A DNA stretch of 64,000 nucleotides from Flaviflexus ciconiae (GTDB taxonomy: Bacteria; Actinomycetota; Actinomycetes; Actinomycetales; Actinomycetaceae): NCBI RefSeq assembly GCF_003971195.1, contig NZ_CP034593.1, forward strand, positions 682,001 through 746,000, in the 5' to 3' direction. The translations under genes were made by a program, and so were the position numbers. A model generated the notes under the pieces. It searched no databases. It was not told where the DNA came from and worked only from the letters and a program-made list of their open reading frames with translations. Shown piece after piece: positions 45,044-53,795 of this stretch; within the stretch, counting starts at the first letter, position 1; each line of letters opens with the position of its first letter.

Positions 45044-45873
45044 AAGCCGGAATAGCGGGATACCCCGTTGACCACTCGCTATCTCCCCAGATCCATAATG
45101 CTGCTTACCGGGATCTCGGGGTCGATATCGAGTACGGTCGCTACCCGACCAAGCTTGAAGACCTCGACTCACTGATCAAGAAACTGGATTCCTCGTGGGC
45201 GGGCCTGTCGCTCACGATGCCGCTCAAGCAGGGCGTCATTGAGAAGCTGGACTTTGTCGACGGCCTGGCAAAGACCGTCGGTGCGGTCAACACCGTCTGC
45301 GTGCAACCGACCGGTGGCCAGATCGTCGGTTTTAACACGGATGTCTACGGCATTGCGCAGTCGGTTCGCGAGGCTGGCGACCTGTCCACTCCTTCGGCCA
45401 TGATCCTCGGTGCGCGTGCGACTGCCTCTTCGGCACTCGCTGCCTGCGTCGAATTGGGCGCGAAGGAGCATCTGACGATCGCGGCACGGAACCATGGCGG
45501 TCCCGGTTCCGCGGTAGCCGCGGCCTCCCGCATGGATCTGAGCCCCTCGCTTGTGAAGCTCACGGACAACCTTGTCGGCGCACTGCCGGGTACCGGCCTC
45601 CTGATCTCGACCCTGCCCGCAGGCGTCGCGGATGACCTGGCGGACCGGATCGACGAGGCTGCTCCGGACCTGTCGGGCCTGACGGTCCTCGACGTGATCT
45701 ACCATCCGTGGCCCTCGAGGCTCGTGGAAGCAACCCGGGCCAGGGGAGCGAGAATCGTTCCGGGATGGGCGATGCTACTGCACCAGGCCGTTTCCCAGGT
45801 CCGGCTCTTTACGAATAGGACCCCGAATTTCGATGTCATGGCGGAGGCGCTTCACAAGGCACTGGCCGAATGA
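45040..45873 (+). CDS. aroE: Shikimate dehydrogenase family protein
   Basis: Reduces 3-dehydroshikimate to shikimate with NADPH. The substrate-binding domain has GYPVDHSLSPQIHNAAYRDL with the SxS site, LSLTMPLKQ with the catalytic lysine, and GAVNTV, with GFNTDVYG providing the aspartate. The cofactor domain has a changed glycine loop (ILGARATASSALAAC) where GAGGAA is usual, so the cofactor preference may differ. The length of 277 residues is normal. It overlaps mltG and the prepilin peptidase gene by four bases each. The pathway partners aroC and aroKB lie just downstream. Confidence 0.9.
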   Translation: MKAGIAGYPVDHSLSPQIHNAAYRDLGVDIEYGRYPTKLEDLDSLIKKLDSSWAGLSLTMPLKQGVIEKLDFVDGLAKTVGAVNTVCVQPTGGQIVGFNTDVYGIAQSVREAGDLSTPSAMILGARATASSALAACVELGAKEHLTIAARNHGGPGSAVAAASRMDLSPSLVKLTDNLVGALPGTGLLISTLPAGVADDLADRIDEAAPDLSGLTVLDVIYHPWPSRLVEATRARGARIVPGWAMLLHQAVSQVRLFTNRTPNFDVMAEALHKALAE

Positions 45874-46418
45874 AGTGGACTCGGGGCGTCTCGGTCCTGT
45901 GGATCGCGGTCGCCTGCCTGGTCGGAGCCGTTGCCGGCCTGATTGTCGGATGGGGTCACCTGTTTCCGGCAACCACCGTGTTCTCCACACTCTTCTTTGG
46001 AGTGCTCGGAATCTTGTTCATCATCGATGCAAAGACGATGTACTTGCCCGATCCATGGCTGATCATCGCCGGGGCTCTCGCGCTACTCCACCCGATAACG
46101 ATTATGGCGACCAGCGATCTTGTTGCCGGCGGATTTATCCTTCTTCTCGCGGCCGTTGGGGCAAGCATTGGCTATTGTGCCTTTGCGATCACGCGGATCC
46201 TCTCAAATAACCAGCTGGGCCTCGGAGACGTCAAACTAGCGGCGGTTCTCGGAGGCTGGTTGCTTCCCATCAGTTGGACGGCGCTGGGACTCGCCCTTGT
46301 GTTCGCCGTCGCAATCGGTGCGGTGTGGGTGCTTGCCGCCGTCGCGACAGGCAAGAAGACCGCCTCGTACGGTCCCGCCATGGTCCTAGGGGCGATACTG
46401 GCAACCGGGCTGTCCTGA
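45870..46418 (+). CDS. Type IV prepilin peptidase (A24 family), short form
   Basis: A 182-residue membrane aspartic peptidase that cleaves leaders of type IV pilin-like proteins. About six hydrophobic segments are seen. The two catalytic aspartates are in [17 protein letters not shown] and in the GxGD motif of [20 protein letters not shown]. It lacks the N-terminal cysteine-rich methylase domain, as in archaeal and many actinobacterial A24 enzymes. It overlaps aroE by four bases and sits inside an aromatic-amino-acid gene run. No pilin genes are in the window, so its substrate is elsewhere. Confidence 0.9.
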   Translation: MKWTRGVSVLWIAVACLVGAVAGLIVGWGHLFPATTVFSTLFFGVLGILFIIDAKTMYLPDPWLIIAGALALLHPITIMATSDLVAGGFILLLAAVGASIGYCAFAITRILSNNQLGLGDVKLAAVLGGWLLPISWTALGLALVFAVAIGAVWVLAAVATGKKTASYGPAMVLGAILATGLS

Positions 46419-46426
46419 ATCTCTGG

Positions 46427-46441
46427 CAAGATAGTCCCATG
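46427..46441 (+). promoter_or_regulatory. Possible leaderless promoter before aroC
   Basis: CAAGAT (46427-46432) matches the TANNNT pattern at all but the first position and lies exactly six bases before the aroC ATG at 46439, which has no ribosome site. The spacing equals that seen before rarA and metK. Read-through from upstream genes is the alternative. Confidence 0.3.
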
Positions 46442-47650
46442 TTGTGGATGACTGCAGGAGAATCGCACGGCCCCGCACTCGTCGGAGTGGTGGAGGGCTT
46501 GCCCGCCGGTATTGAGGTTCAGAGTAAGGATATTAGCTCTGCCCTTGCCCGCCGCCGGCTCGGAGCCGGCCGCGGCTCGCGCCAGAAGTTCGAGCAGGAC
46601 GAGCTCGAGATACTCGCCGGTATCCGCCACGGTAAGACCATGGGTTCCCCCATTGCCCTTGTCATTCGCAATAGCGAATGGCCGAAGTGGACCGCTGTCA
46701 TGAACCCCGACCCCGTCGATCCCGCCGAGCTTCTCATTGATGCTGGAACGGGTGACGAGCGGGAGATCTCCCGCAACAAGAAACTGACTCGCCCCCGCCC
46801 GGGACATGCCGACCTGGTCGGCATGATGAAGTACGGCTTCGACGAAGCCCGGCCGGTGCTCGAGCGCGCCTCCGCCCGAGAGACCGCAACCCGGGTTGCT
46901 CTCGGCGAGATTGCTGCTCGTTTCCTCGATCAGGCTGCCGGTATTCAGCTCGTCTCCCACGTTGTAGGAGTCGGCTCGGTCGAAGTTCCCGAGGATGCTG
47001 ACAAGCCGTGGCCGGGCGACGTGGAGAAGCTCGACGCCGATCCTGCCCGTTGCTTTGATGCCGAGACGTCGGAGGCCATCCAGGAGGAGATCCGCCGGGC
47101 AAAGAAGGACGGGGATACTCTTGGCGGCGTGGTTGAGGTCCTTGCCTACGGCATGCCTCCCGGCCTCGGCTCCTACATTTCCGGCAAGGCCCGTCTGGAC
47201 AGCAAGCTCGCTCAGGCCCTCATGGGGATCCAAGCAGTAAAGGGTGTTGAGGTTGGCGACGGCTTCACCACCGCAACGCGCCCAGGTTCCGAAGCCCACG
47301 ACGAGATCGTGGTCAAGGATGGCCGTATCGTTCGCAAGACGAACCGCGCAGGTGGAACCGAGGGCGGCATGTCCAACGGTGAGGTGTTGCGCGTCCGCGC
47401 GGCACTCAAGCCGATCTCCACAGTGCCGCGTGCTCTTGCCACGATCGACACGGAGACCGGTGAGGCAACGACCGCTATCCACCAGCGTTCCGATACCTCA
47501 GCGGTTGTTCCGGCAGCCGTTATCGCCGAGGCCATGGTTGCACTGACTCTGGCGGAGGCGCTTCTCGACAAAACAGGGGGTGACTCCGTCGCTGAAGTTC
47601 GGCGTAACCTTGCCGGTTACTTGAGCAACCGCGCGGAGCACCTTTCATGA
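46439..47650 (+). CDS. aroC: Chorismate synthase
   Basis: Converts EPSP to chorismate using reduced FMN. The family motifs are intact: [20 protein letters not shown] at the very start, [57 protein letters not shown] and [20 protein letters not shown] sequence near the FMN site. About 403 residues, the usual size. The start ATG 46439 gives the canonical N-terminus; an in-frame extension back to 46274 lies inside the peptidase gene and is rejected. It overlaps aroKB by four bases. Confidence 0.96.
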   Translation: MLWMTAGESHGPALVGVVEGLPAGIEVQSKDISSALARRRLGAGRGSRQKFEQDELEILAGIRHGKTMGSPIALVIRNSEWPKWTAVMNPDPVDPAELLIDAGTGDEREISRNKKLTRPRPGHADLVGMMKYGFDEARPVLERASARETATRVALGEIAARFLDQAAGIQLVSHVVGVGSVEVPEDADKPWPGDVEKLDADPARCFDAETSEAIQEEIRRAKKDGDTLGGVVEVLAYGMPPGLGSYISGKARLDSKLAQALMGIQAVKGVEVGDGFTTATRPGSEAHDEIVVKDGRIVRKTNRAGGTEGGMSNGEVLRVRAALKPISTVPRALATIDTETGEATTAIHQRSDTSAVVPAAVIAEAMVALTLAEALLDKTGGDSVAEVRRNLAGYLSNRAEHLS

Positions 47651-49203
47651 GCCGCCCATACGCCGTATTCGTCGGCCTTCCAGGGTCAGGAAAGTCGACG
47701 ATGGCGAGGCATATTGCCGAAATCATTGGCATTGAATCCGCCGACACCGACGACCTCATCGTCGCGGACCAAGGGAAGTCAATTCCCGAGATCTTTGACG
47801 ACGTGGGGGAGCCCGGCTTCCGCGCCATTGAAGAGCGCGTTATCACGGACGCACTCACCTCCTTCGGGGGCGTTCTCGCCCTGGGCGGCGGCGCCATCAC
47901 GTCCGCCAAGGTGCGCACCGCGCTACGCGGACACCGGGTTGTTCTCATCACCGGCTCCCAGGAGATACTTCTCGAGCGAGTCACACGGAACCCGTCGCGC
48001 CGGCCCCTCCTTCTGAATTCGCCGGACGAGAATCTTCGGAGGCTTCGCTCCGAGCGCGAACCTCTGTACGAAAAGGTCTCGACCCTCACGGTGGAAACCG
48101 ACACTCGGCCGCCCATTCATCTTGCTCGTGAAATCCACGCACAGCTGGCCCAGGACGCAACGGTTATCGACGTTAAGGATTACGCGGTTCACGTCGGAAA
48201 CCATCTGGATCACCGGGTCGCCCAGGCAGCGTCCGCCGCTTCGTCGGCGCTTGTCGTGCACCCCGAGGCGCTCACCGAAAAGGCGGAGCGCATCGTTCGG
48301 GAGATTGAGTTGAGGGGCGTGCCTGCCGAACGGCACGTCGTTCCCTCAGGTGAGGAGCAAAAGCACTCTTCGGAGCTCATCCGTGCCTGGGATCATCTTG
48401 GCCAATTGAAAATGGCACGCGACGGTGTCGTGATTGGGCTCGGCGGCGGAGCAACTACCGACCTTGCTGGCTTTATTGCCGCCACCTGGTTGCGCGGAGT
48501 CGAGCTGATCCAGGTTCCCACCTCGCTGCTGGGCATGGTTGATGCGGCCGTGGGCGGCAAGACCGGAATCGATACCCCGGCGGGCAAGAATCTCGTTGGA
48601 GCCTTCTACAAGCCGCTCACCGTCATTGCCGACCTCGAGTCGCTGTGGACCCTGCCAGCGGATGAACTGCGCGCGGGGCTCGGCGAAGTCATCAAGTGCG
48701 GCTGGATCGAGGATCCCCGCATCCTCCAGCTCACCAAGGAGCCGGAGAAGCTCTTGGATCCCAGCAGTGCGGAGCTGCGCGAGGCGATTATTTCTTCGAT
48801 CTCCGTCAAGGCACGGATCGTTACCGAGGATTTCAAGGAATCCGGTTCGCGCGAGTTCTTGAACTATGGCCACACCCTTGCTCACGCGATCGAGAAGGTC
48901 GAGAACTTTACGGTGCGTCACGGCGAAGCCGTCGCCATCGGATGCGTCTTCGCGGCCGCATTGGCTCGCGAATGCGGGATGGGGGACAGGGTCGATGAGC
49001 ACATCGAGTCGTTTTCCGCGGTAGGACTTCCCGTCACCTATGAGAAGGGCAACCGGCAAGCGCTCGTGGATGCGATGTTCTCCGACAAGAAGATTCGTGC
49101 CGGCAGGCTACGCTTCGTCCTTCTTTCCGCGCAGGGGAAGCCCACCATTGTTGAACCAACGCCGGAGCAGATCGAACGCTCCTGGGAGGCAGTCAAAGCA
49201 TGA
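47647..49203 (+). CDS. aroKB: Fused shikimate kinase / 3-dehydroquinate synthase (AroK-AroB)
   Basis: A bifunctional enzyme for two shikimate-pathway steps. Residues 1 to about 165 are shikimate kinase, with the P-loop GLPGSGKST (10-18), the DTDD shikimate-binding site (33-36) and LALGGGAI (78-84). From about 175 to the end it is dehydroquinate synthase, with [49 protein letters not shown] and [12 protein letters not shown] holding metal ligands. All key residues of both halves are present. Such a fusion is uncommon; most bacteria have separate genes. It overlaps aroC and the next gene by four bases. Confidence 0.95.
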   Translation: MSRPYAVFVGLPGSGKSTMARHIAEIIGIESADTDDLIVADQGKSIPEIFDDVGEPGFRAIEERVITDALTSFGGVLALGGGAITSAKVRTALRGHRVVLITGSQEILLERVTRNPSRRPLLLNSPDENLRRLRSEREPLYEKVSTLTVETDTRPPIHLAREIHAQLAQDATVIDVKDYAVHVGNHLDHRVAQAASAASSALVVHPEALTEKAERIVREIELRGVPAERHVVPSGEEQKHSSELIRAWDHLGQLKMARDGVVIGLGGGATTDLAGFIAATWLRGVELIQVPTSLLGMVDAAVGGKTGIDTPAGKNLVGAFYKPLTVIADLESLWTLPADELRAGLGEVIKCGWIEDPRILQLTKEPEKLLDPSSAELREAIISSISVKARIVTEDFKESGSREFLNYGHTLAHAIEKVENFTVRHGEAVAIGCVFAAALARECGMGDRVDEHIESFSAVGLPVTYEKGNRQALVDAMFSDKKIRAGRLRFVLLSAQGKPTIVEPTPEQIERSWEAVKA

Positions 49204-49715
49204 TCATTCTTGTCGGTCCCGTCGGTAGTGGAGCACACGAACTCGCCAATGAACTGAGTGGGCGCGGCCTGACCGTTGCCGACGCGAACAAACACGTCGA
49301 AGAAAAGTCGGGTTTGTCCCTGTCGGATATTTCCATCACCCGCGGTGCGGAGGCCTATAACAAGGCTGAACGGGAAAGCTCGCTCGCTGCCCTTGAATCC
49401 GGTAAGGACGTCGTCGTGCTGAGCTCCGGGGCTCTTGGCAACTCCCTCGAGGACGAGAAGGGAACCGAAGTACGGGCCAAGATCTCCGAACTCGTTGCCA
49501 GCGGAGCGACGAAGTACTTCCTCACCGCCGAGGCAAAGGTGTTGATGGAAAGGGCCGGTCTCAACGTTCCCCGGTCCGTAGCGATCGGCTCGCCCCGCTC
49601 CACGTTCCTCACTCAGCTCAAGGCCCGCGAGGCCGTCTACGCTGCCGAGGCTGAGAAAGTCGATACGAGTTCAGGCGACTGGGAAGCACTGGCATTGCGC
49701 ATCACCGGCCAATAG
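49200..49715 (+). CDS. Degenerate shikimate-kinase-like protein
   Basis: 171 residues that follow the shikimate kinase plan but without catalytic residues. The P-loop reads GPVGSGAHE (6-14), with Ala and His in place of Lys and Ser/Thr. The DxD site is reduced to ADANKHVEEKSGLSLSDI. The GGGA loop is SSGALGN, and the adenine-side segment is RSTFLTQLKAREAVYAAEA. It cannot bind ATP in the normal way. It overlaps the intact aroKB gene by four bases, so it is made together with it. A regulatory or scaffolding pseudo-kinase, or a decaying paralogue, is possible. The homology is read by eye. Confidence 0.72.
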   Translation: MIILVGPVGSGAHELANELSGRGLTVADANKHVEEKSGLSLSDISITRGAEAYNKAERESSLAALESGKDVVVLSSGALGNSLEDEKGTEVRAKISELVASGATKYFLTAEAKVLMERAGLNVPRSVAIGSPRSTFLTQLKAREAVYAAEAEKVDTSSGDWEALALRITGQ

Positions 49716-49769
49716 AGGCAGGTTAGGGCTCTGAAGAGGTCCGCCGAGTAAATACGTGCCCATAACGAC

Positions 49770-49799
49770 CTAATCCCGCGGTTCAAATCGCGGGATTAG
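49770..49799. terminator. Strong intrinsic terminator
   Basis: CTAATCCCGCG (49770-49780) pairs perfectly over 11 bases with CGCGGGATTAG (49789-49799) across an 8-base loop, followed by TTTGGTT. It ends the aro gene run and can also serve the minus-strand gene at 49902-50464. Confidence 0.85.
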
Positions 49800-49901
49800 T
49801 TTGGTTAGATACTGCAGGTCACCGGGTGCGTACCTGCTCCTCAGCTTTCGATTGGCCCAGTTCCGAGTGAGAAGTCTGTCCGATGAAGAAGACTGCCGGA
49901 C

Positions 49902-50464
49902 TCAGCGCTCGTAGTCCTTGAGCAGATTGGCGATCCCGTCTGCAAAAGCCTTTTGGAGTGAAATGTTCATGGGGAAACCGTCTTTAGAGTGCAACAGGTA
50001 CAGGCCAAGTTTGGATCTCCAATCTTCGCGGAGAAACTTATCGAGCCCGAACCGTCGATGCTCGTAGGTCATGATGAACGGGGTGCCGTATTCCAGTCCC
50101 GCCATCCGCAGGTTCTGATGGATTGGCTTGTCGGTAACGTAGTCCCTGTGCGCGATGAAGAAGCGCGATCCCGAAGTGTTCATCGCAATATAGCCGTTCT
50201 TTGGGCTCCGCTCTAGACAGGCGCACACGAGCCACCCGGGCTCGTCCCACAGCGTGACGGTTGCGCCGTGGGAAGCCATCGGCATGGTTGGAACCCCGGA
50301 AAGCAGAAGGGTGTCGGCGGACTCTGAAACCTGGCAAGGAGCTTGCTCAAGTCTGCTTGAAGACGTCGCTTTGTTCTGGCTTCCGCCTGTATGCGCGCCT
50401 CGTCCGATTGCATACGCTGGAGCAGGGCACGTTTAGCCAGCGAAAGCTCATTTATAAAATCCAT
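49902..50464 (-). pseudogene. Unrecognised protein, split by a single-base frameshift
   Basis: Two overlapping frames are halves of one gene. The first begins at ATG 50464 (MDFINELSLAKRALLQRMQS, a charged helix to SKLLARF). The second continues as SESADTLLLSGVPTMPMASH through LVCACLERSPKNGYIAMNTS to the stop at 49902. One missing base in the A3 run at 50327-50329 joins them into about 187 residues. No family is recognised. The N-terminal part looks coiled-coil and the C-terminal part is a compact domain with many aromatics. It stands alone between two plus-strand operons in a lower-GC stretch, which suggests acquisition by transfer. Confidence 0.65.
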
Positions 50465-50868
50465 AGAAGATGAATACTATGTGGCAAACTTGTCTGTCAA
50501 CAGTGCCGAGTTTCGGTGGCTATTTCCCCAATATGCGCCCATAAAGCCATGTGTTGAACGTATACATTACAAAACTCAAAGAGGTGCATAGGTATGCAGT
50601 GTGGATTCGTATGTTACATCAGACGTGCGACCTGCGGACATGGTCTGGCGGCAGTGAAATCGATGAATGAATAGCCTCGTCAAGGTGAGTTATATACGAC
50701 TTGCATAATTCCGTCCGATTTAGTTCTTTTGGTGACAATGTTCGATTAATTCCCTTGCGGGGGAGGGAAGTCACTATTTCGGCCTACTCGCTCACATCAG
50801 CCCGGTGCACTTGGGCGGGCTTATCCGCACGCGGTATTGTGTGGACTGACTGAACTTAAGGAGTTTTT
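50465..50868. other. Intergenic region upstream of efp
   Basis: About 400 bases with no supported gene. The first ~250 bases are visibly AT-richer than the core genes around. The last ~60 hold the efp promoter and ribosome site. Confidence 0.45.
50811..50840 (+). promoter_or_regulatory. Putative efp-nusB promoter
   Basis: TTGGGC (50811-50816) and TATTGT (50835-50840) are separated by 18 bases and resemble -35 and -10 elements. Transcription would start near 50847, about 20 bases before the efp GTG, leaving room for the AAGGAG at 50858-50863. Confidence 0.5.
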
Positions 50869-51432
50869 GTGGCAACCTCGAACGATCTCAAGAACGGCAT
50901 GGTGCTCGTCATCGACAACGGGCTCTGGTCCGTTGTCGAATTCCAGCACGTCAAGCCTGGCAAGGGTCCGGCCTTCGTCCGCACGAAGCTGAAGAACGTC
51001 CTGACCGGCAAGACTGTCGACAAGACGCTGAACGCCGGCGTCAAGGTTGAGACCGCGACCGTTGACCGCAGGGACATGCAGTACCTCTACAACGACGGTA
51101 CCGACTTCGTGTTCATGGACATGGAGACCTACGATCAGCTGCCGATCAGCCCCGAGGTCGTTGGCGACGCCAAGAATTTCCTGCTCGAGAACCAGATGGC
51201 GATTGTTGCTCAGCACGAGGGCCAGGTTCTCTTTATTGAGCTTCCCTCGTCCGTGGTCCTTGAGATCACCTACACGGAGCCCGGCCTTCAGGGCGATCGC
51301 TCCTCGGCAGGTACAAAGCCCGCTACCCTCGAAACCGGCTACGAGATCCAGGTTCCCCTGTTCCTCAACGAGAACACCAAGGTCAAGGTCGATACCCGCA
51401 CGGGTGAGTACCTCGGTCGCGCCACCGACTAG
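50869..51432 (+). CDS. efp: Translation elongation factor P
   Basis: Relieves ribosome stalling at consecutive prolines. Three beta-barrel domains are recognisable: a KOW-like domain 1 with [20 protein letters not shown] and the tip loop KPGKGPAF carrying K32, domain 2 with [19 protein letters not shown], and domain 3 with [20 protein letters not shown]. The length of 187 residues is standard. The start is GTG with AAGGAG five bases upstream. The stop codon overlaps the nusB start by one base (TAGTG). No modifying enzyme gene (EpmA or EarP) is nearby. Confidence 0.97.
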   Translation: MATSNDLKNGMVLVIDNGLWSVVEFQHVKPGKGPAFVRTKLKNVLTGKTVDKTLNAGVKVETATVDRRDMQYLYNDGTDFVFMDMETYDQLPISPEVVGDAKNFLLENQMAIVAQHEGQVLFIELPSSVVLEITYTEPGLQGDRSSAGTKPATLETGYEIQVPLFLNENTKVKVDTRTGEYLGRATD

Positions 51433-52151
51433 TGGCACGACACCTCGAAACCCAGCGTAGGCGAGCTCTCGATGTCGTCTTCGAGGCCGAGCAGAAAGAT
51501 ATTCTTGTGCCCGGCCTGCTTCGAGAGCTTCTTGCCGAGCGCCAAGAAGTCTCCACGGCCCAGGTACCGATTCAGGCCGCTGGAGCAGATCTCGTCAACC
51601 TTGTTGCCGACCACCTGTACGACCTGGACGGCATGATCGAGGACTACTCTGCGTGGGGGCTTCGCCGCCTCGCGTCGCTGGACCGTTGCGTTCTCCGTCT
51701 CGGCCTTGCCGAGATCTGCTTCGCGGGCCTCCAGGTCGCCGTTGCCGTCAAAGAGTACTCCGCCATTGTTCGCGAACTCGGTGACGAGAAGTCGATCCGC
51801 TTCATCACGGCCATCTTTAACCGCGCCGGCAAAGAGATGAAGGCCGATGCCGCAGAAGCAGTATCAGCGCCTGAGGAACTGACGGCAGCCGATGCTTCGG
51901 CGCTTCCTGAGGCTACGTCAGTCTCCGATTCCACGCTGGAAAGCTCCGAGCGTTCGACAGACGCTGACGTGTCGGAGCGCAAGCCAGGCTCGACAGAGCC
52001 CTCGGTCTCCGAGTCCACAGTTTCCACCTCACACGATTCGTCCGCCGGTGACGGACTCGGCGATGCTGAGAGCAACTATTCGTTTGTATCCTCGGGAGAT
52101 GATGCGAACGACGAACTTCCGGTCGATCAGTCGATCGACGAGGAGAAATAG
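51432..52151 (+). CDS. nusB: Transcription antitermination factor NusB with acidic C-terminal extension
   Basis: An RNA-binding helper of rRNA antitermination that partners with NusE/S10. Residues 1 to about 140 are the NusB fold: RRRALDVVFEAEQKDIL, SAWGLRRLASLDRCVLRLGL, VAVKEYSAIVRELGDEKS and FITAIFNRAGKEM. The remaining ~100 residues are Ser, Glu, Asp and Ala rich and look disordered (ending in ELPVDQSIDEEK). NusB proteins are commonly ~140-160 residues, so the tail is unusually long. The start GTG overlaps the efp stop by one base. Confidence 0.93.
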   Translation: MARHLETQRRRALDVVFEAEQKDILVPGLLRELLAERQEVSTAQVPIQAAGADLVNLVADHLYDLDGMIEDYSAWGLRRLASLDRCVLRLGLAEICFAGLQVAVAVKEYSAIVRELGDEKSIRFITAIFNRAGKEMKADAAEAVSAPEELTAADASALPEATSVSDSTLESSERSTDADVSERKPGSTEPSVSESTVSTSHDSSAGDGLGDAESNYSFVSSGDDANDELPVDQSIDEEK

Positions 52152-52157
52152 AATTGG

Positions 52158-52224
52158 CAGGCAGGAGATCGCATGGTTCCCTGCCTGTCGTGTCGAGAGC
52201 GGACTTTGCGGTCATTCTCTCGAC
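52158..52224 (+). terminator. Two successive hairpins after nusB
   Basis: CAGGCAGG (52158-52165) pairs with CCTGCCTG (52180-52187), and GTCGAGAG (52192-52199) pairs with CTCTCGAC (52217-52224). They lie directly after the nusB stop and just before the predicted pyr promoter, so they probably terminate efp-nusB transcription. Confidence 0.5.
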
Positions 52225-52225
52225 G

Positions 52226-52231
52226 TACAAT
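52226..52231 (+). promoter_or_regulatory. Putative -10 element of the pyr operon (TACAAT)
   Basis: TACAAT is close to the TATAAT/TANNNT consensus. The -35 region is weak (an A/T/G-containing hexamer about 17 bases upstream). The leader to the pyrR start would be about 65-70 bases and would include the PyrR-binding hairpin at 52276-52291. Confidence 0.45.
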
Positions 52232-52275
52232 TGAATATCGGGTCCGGCCTAACCGGGTCGGATCTCCTTTAACTA

Positions 52276-52298
52276 CCGCACAGAGAGGCGGCAAGGAG
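52276..52298 (+). promoter_or_regulatory. Predicted PyrR-binding RNA hairpin overlapping the pyrR ribosome site region
   Basis: CCGC (52276-52279) pairs with GCGG (52288-52291) around a loop with CAGAGAGG, matching the NGNGAGG core of PyrR-binding loops. The Shine-Dalgarno AAGGAG at 52293-52298 begins two bases after the stem. Binding of PyrR with UMP here would hide the ribosome site, as reported for mycobacterial PyrR translational repression. The mechanism in this organism is inferred. Confidence 0.6.
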
Positions 52299-52305
52299 TC
52301 CCATT

Positions 52306-52842
52306 ATGACTGGAAGAATGGTTATGGATGGCGGGGATATTACCCGCTCCATCACGCGCATGGCGCACGAGGTGCTGGAAAGGAATCACGGAGCTGACTC
52401 CGTCATTCTTCTCGGCATCCCGTCCCGCGGAGTGCCGATCGCAGAGCGTTTGGCAGCCGCCATTGAAAGGGCCAGCGGAGAGCAGGTGCCCGTCGGATCG
52501 CTCGACGTCACCATGTACCGCGATGATCTGCGCCGGAACCCGACGCGAGCACCATCCCCAACACGCATTCCCGAGGGTGGGATCGACGATCGCATTGTCG
52601 TGCTCGTCGATGACGTGTTCTTTTCCGGCCGCACCATCCGTGCGGCACTCGATGCACTGACCAATATCGGTCGTCCCATCTCGGTTCAGCTCGCCGTCCT
52701 TGCGGACCGCGGCCACCGCGAACTTCCCATCCGCGCCGACTACGTGGGCAAGAACCTGCCCACGTCCCGCTCCGAGCGGGTGGTCGTGCAACTGGCTGAA
52801 GTGGACGAGACCGATGGCGTCATCATCGAGGATCCCCGGTGA
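52306..52842 (+). CDS. pyrR: Bifunctional pyr operon regulator / uracil phosphoribosyltransferase
   Basis: Senses UMP and represses pyr gene expression by binding the leader RNA; the family also has uracil phosphoribosyltransferase activity. The 178 residues carry the PRPP-binding motif [20 protein letters not shown], the N-terminal [12 protein letters not shown] and [16 protein letters not shown], and the [15 protein letters not shown] segment. AAGGAG lies seven bases before the ATG. It is the first gene of pyrR-pyrB-pyrC-carA-carB-pyrF, each overlapping the next by one or four bases. Confidence 0.96.
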   Translation: MTGRMVMDGGDITRSITRMAHEVLERNHGADSVILLGIPSRGVPIAERLAAAIERASGEQVPVGSLDVTMYRDDLRRNPTRAPSPTRIPEGGIDDRIVVLVDDVFFSGRTIRAALDALTNIGRPISVQLAVLADRGHRELPIRADYVGKNLPTSRSERVVVQLAEVDETDGVIIEDPR

Positions 52843-53795
52843 GGCATCTCCTTTCAGCAGCTGACCTGAGCCTCGATGAGGCCCTCATGATTCTCGACAC
52901 TGCAGAGACAATGAGGGATACGAACAAGCAGTCGATCCGTAAACTACCGGCACTTGCCGGGCGCACGGTCGCCATCATGTTCTTCGAGGACTCGACGCGC
53001 ACCCGTCTCTCTTTCGAGGCGGCAGCCAAGCGGCTTTCAGCCGATGTGCTCAACTTTTCCGCCAAGGGTTCCTCCCTGTCCAAGGGCGAGTCGCTCAAAG
53101 ACACGGCCCAGACCCTGGCCGCAATGGGAGCCGAAGGTTTCGTTATCCGGCATTCTGCTTCGGGAGCCGCGCAGCGGCTTGCCGAATCCGGCTGGATCGA
53201 TGCTCCCATCATCAACGGCGGCGACGGCACCCACCAGCACCCCACGCAGGCGCTTCTCGATGCTTTCACGATGAGACGGCACCTGATCGGTGAGGGCAGG
53301 CTCGGAAAGGACATGAGAGGTAAGAAAGTTGTCATCGTGGGCGACATTCTGCACTCCCGCGTGGCCCGCTCGAACCTTGATCTCCTGACAACGCTGGGTG
53401 CGGAAGTCACTTTCGTGGCGCCCCCGACGCTCCTTCCCGTGGGAATTGAAAACTGGGCTTCCAAGATCTCCTACAGCCTGGACGAGGCCATTGACGATGG
53501 TCCGGATGCGATTATGATGCTCCGCGTGCAGCACGAGCGGATGACCGGCAGCGGGGGAGGCTTCTTCCCATCACCGGAGGAATACCACCGTCTCTACGGG
53601 CTCAACATGGAACGAATGGGTCGTCTTCCCGATCACACCATTCTGCTTCACCCCGGCCCCATGAACAGGGGACTTGAGATCTCCGCCGAAGCGGCGGATC
53701 AAGATCGATCTGTTGTTCTCGAGCAGGTCGAGAACGGCGTGTACGTGCGGATGGCCGTGCTGTACCTGACACTTGCCCATAAGGAGGCAGCATGA
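52839..53795 (+). CDS. pyrB: Aspartate carbamoyltransferase catalytic subunit
   Basis: Joins carbamoyl phosphate and aspartate. The carbamoyl-phosphate loop [20 protein letters not shown], the [11 protein letters not shown] loop and [18 protein letters not shown] are intact. The C-terminal aspartate-binding part includes VQHERM and [10 protein letters not shown]. The length of 318 residues is standard. The start is GTG, overlapping the pyrR stop (GTGA). No regulatory subunit gene (pyrI) is present, as usual in actinobacteria. Confidence 0.97.
   Translation: MRHLLSAADLSLDEALMILDTAETMRDTNKQSIRKLPALAGRTVAIMFFEDSTRTRLSFEAAAKRLSADVLNFSAKGSSLSKGESLKDTAQTLAAMGAEGFVIRHSASGAAQRLAESGWIDAPIINGGDGTHQHPTQALLDAFTMRRHLIGEGRLGKDMRGKKVVIVGDILHSRVARSNLDLLTTLGAEVTFVAPPTLLPVGIENWASKISYSLDEAIDDGPDAIMMLRVQHERMTGSGGGFFPSPEEYHRLYGLNMERMGRLPDHTILLHPGPMNRGLEISAEAADQDRSVVLEQVENGVYVRMAVLYLTLAHKEAA

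Noticed and set aside
46274..46438. N-terminal extension of aroC
   Set aside because: It overlaps the prepilin peptidase coding sequence, and the canonical chorismate synthase start is at 46439.
49778..49792. Second T-arm-like sequence GGTTCAAATC
   Set aside because: It is the loop and stem of a perfect 11-bp terminator. No cloverleaf can be drawn.
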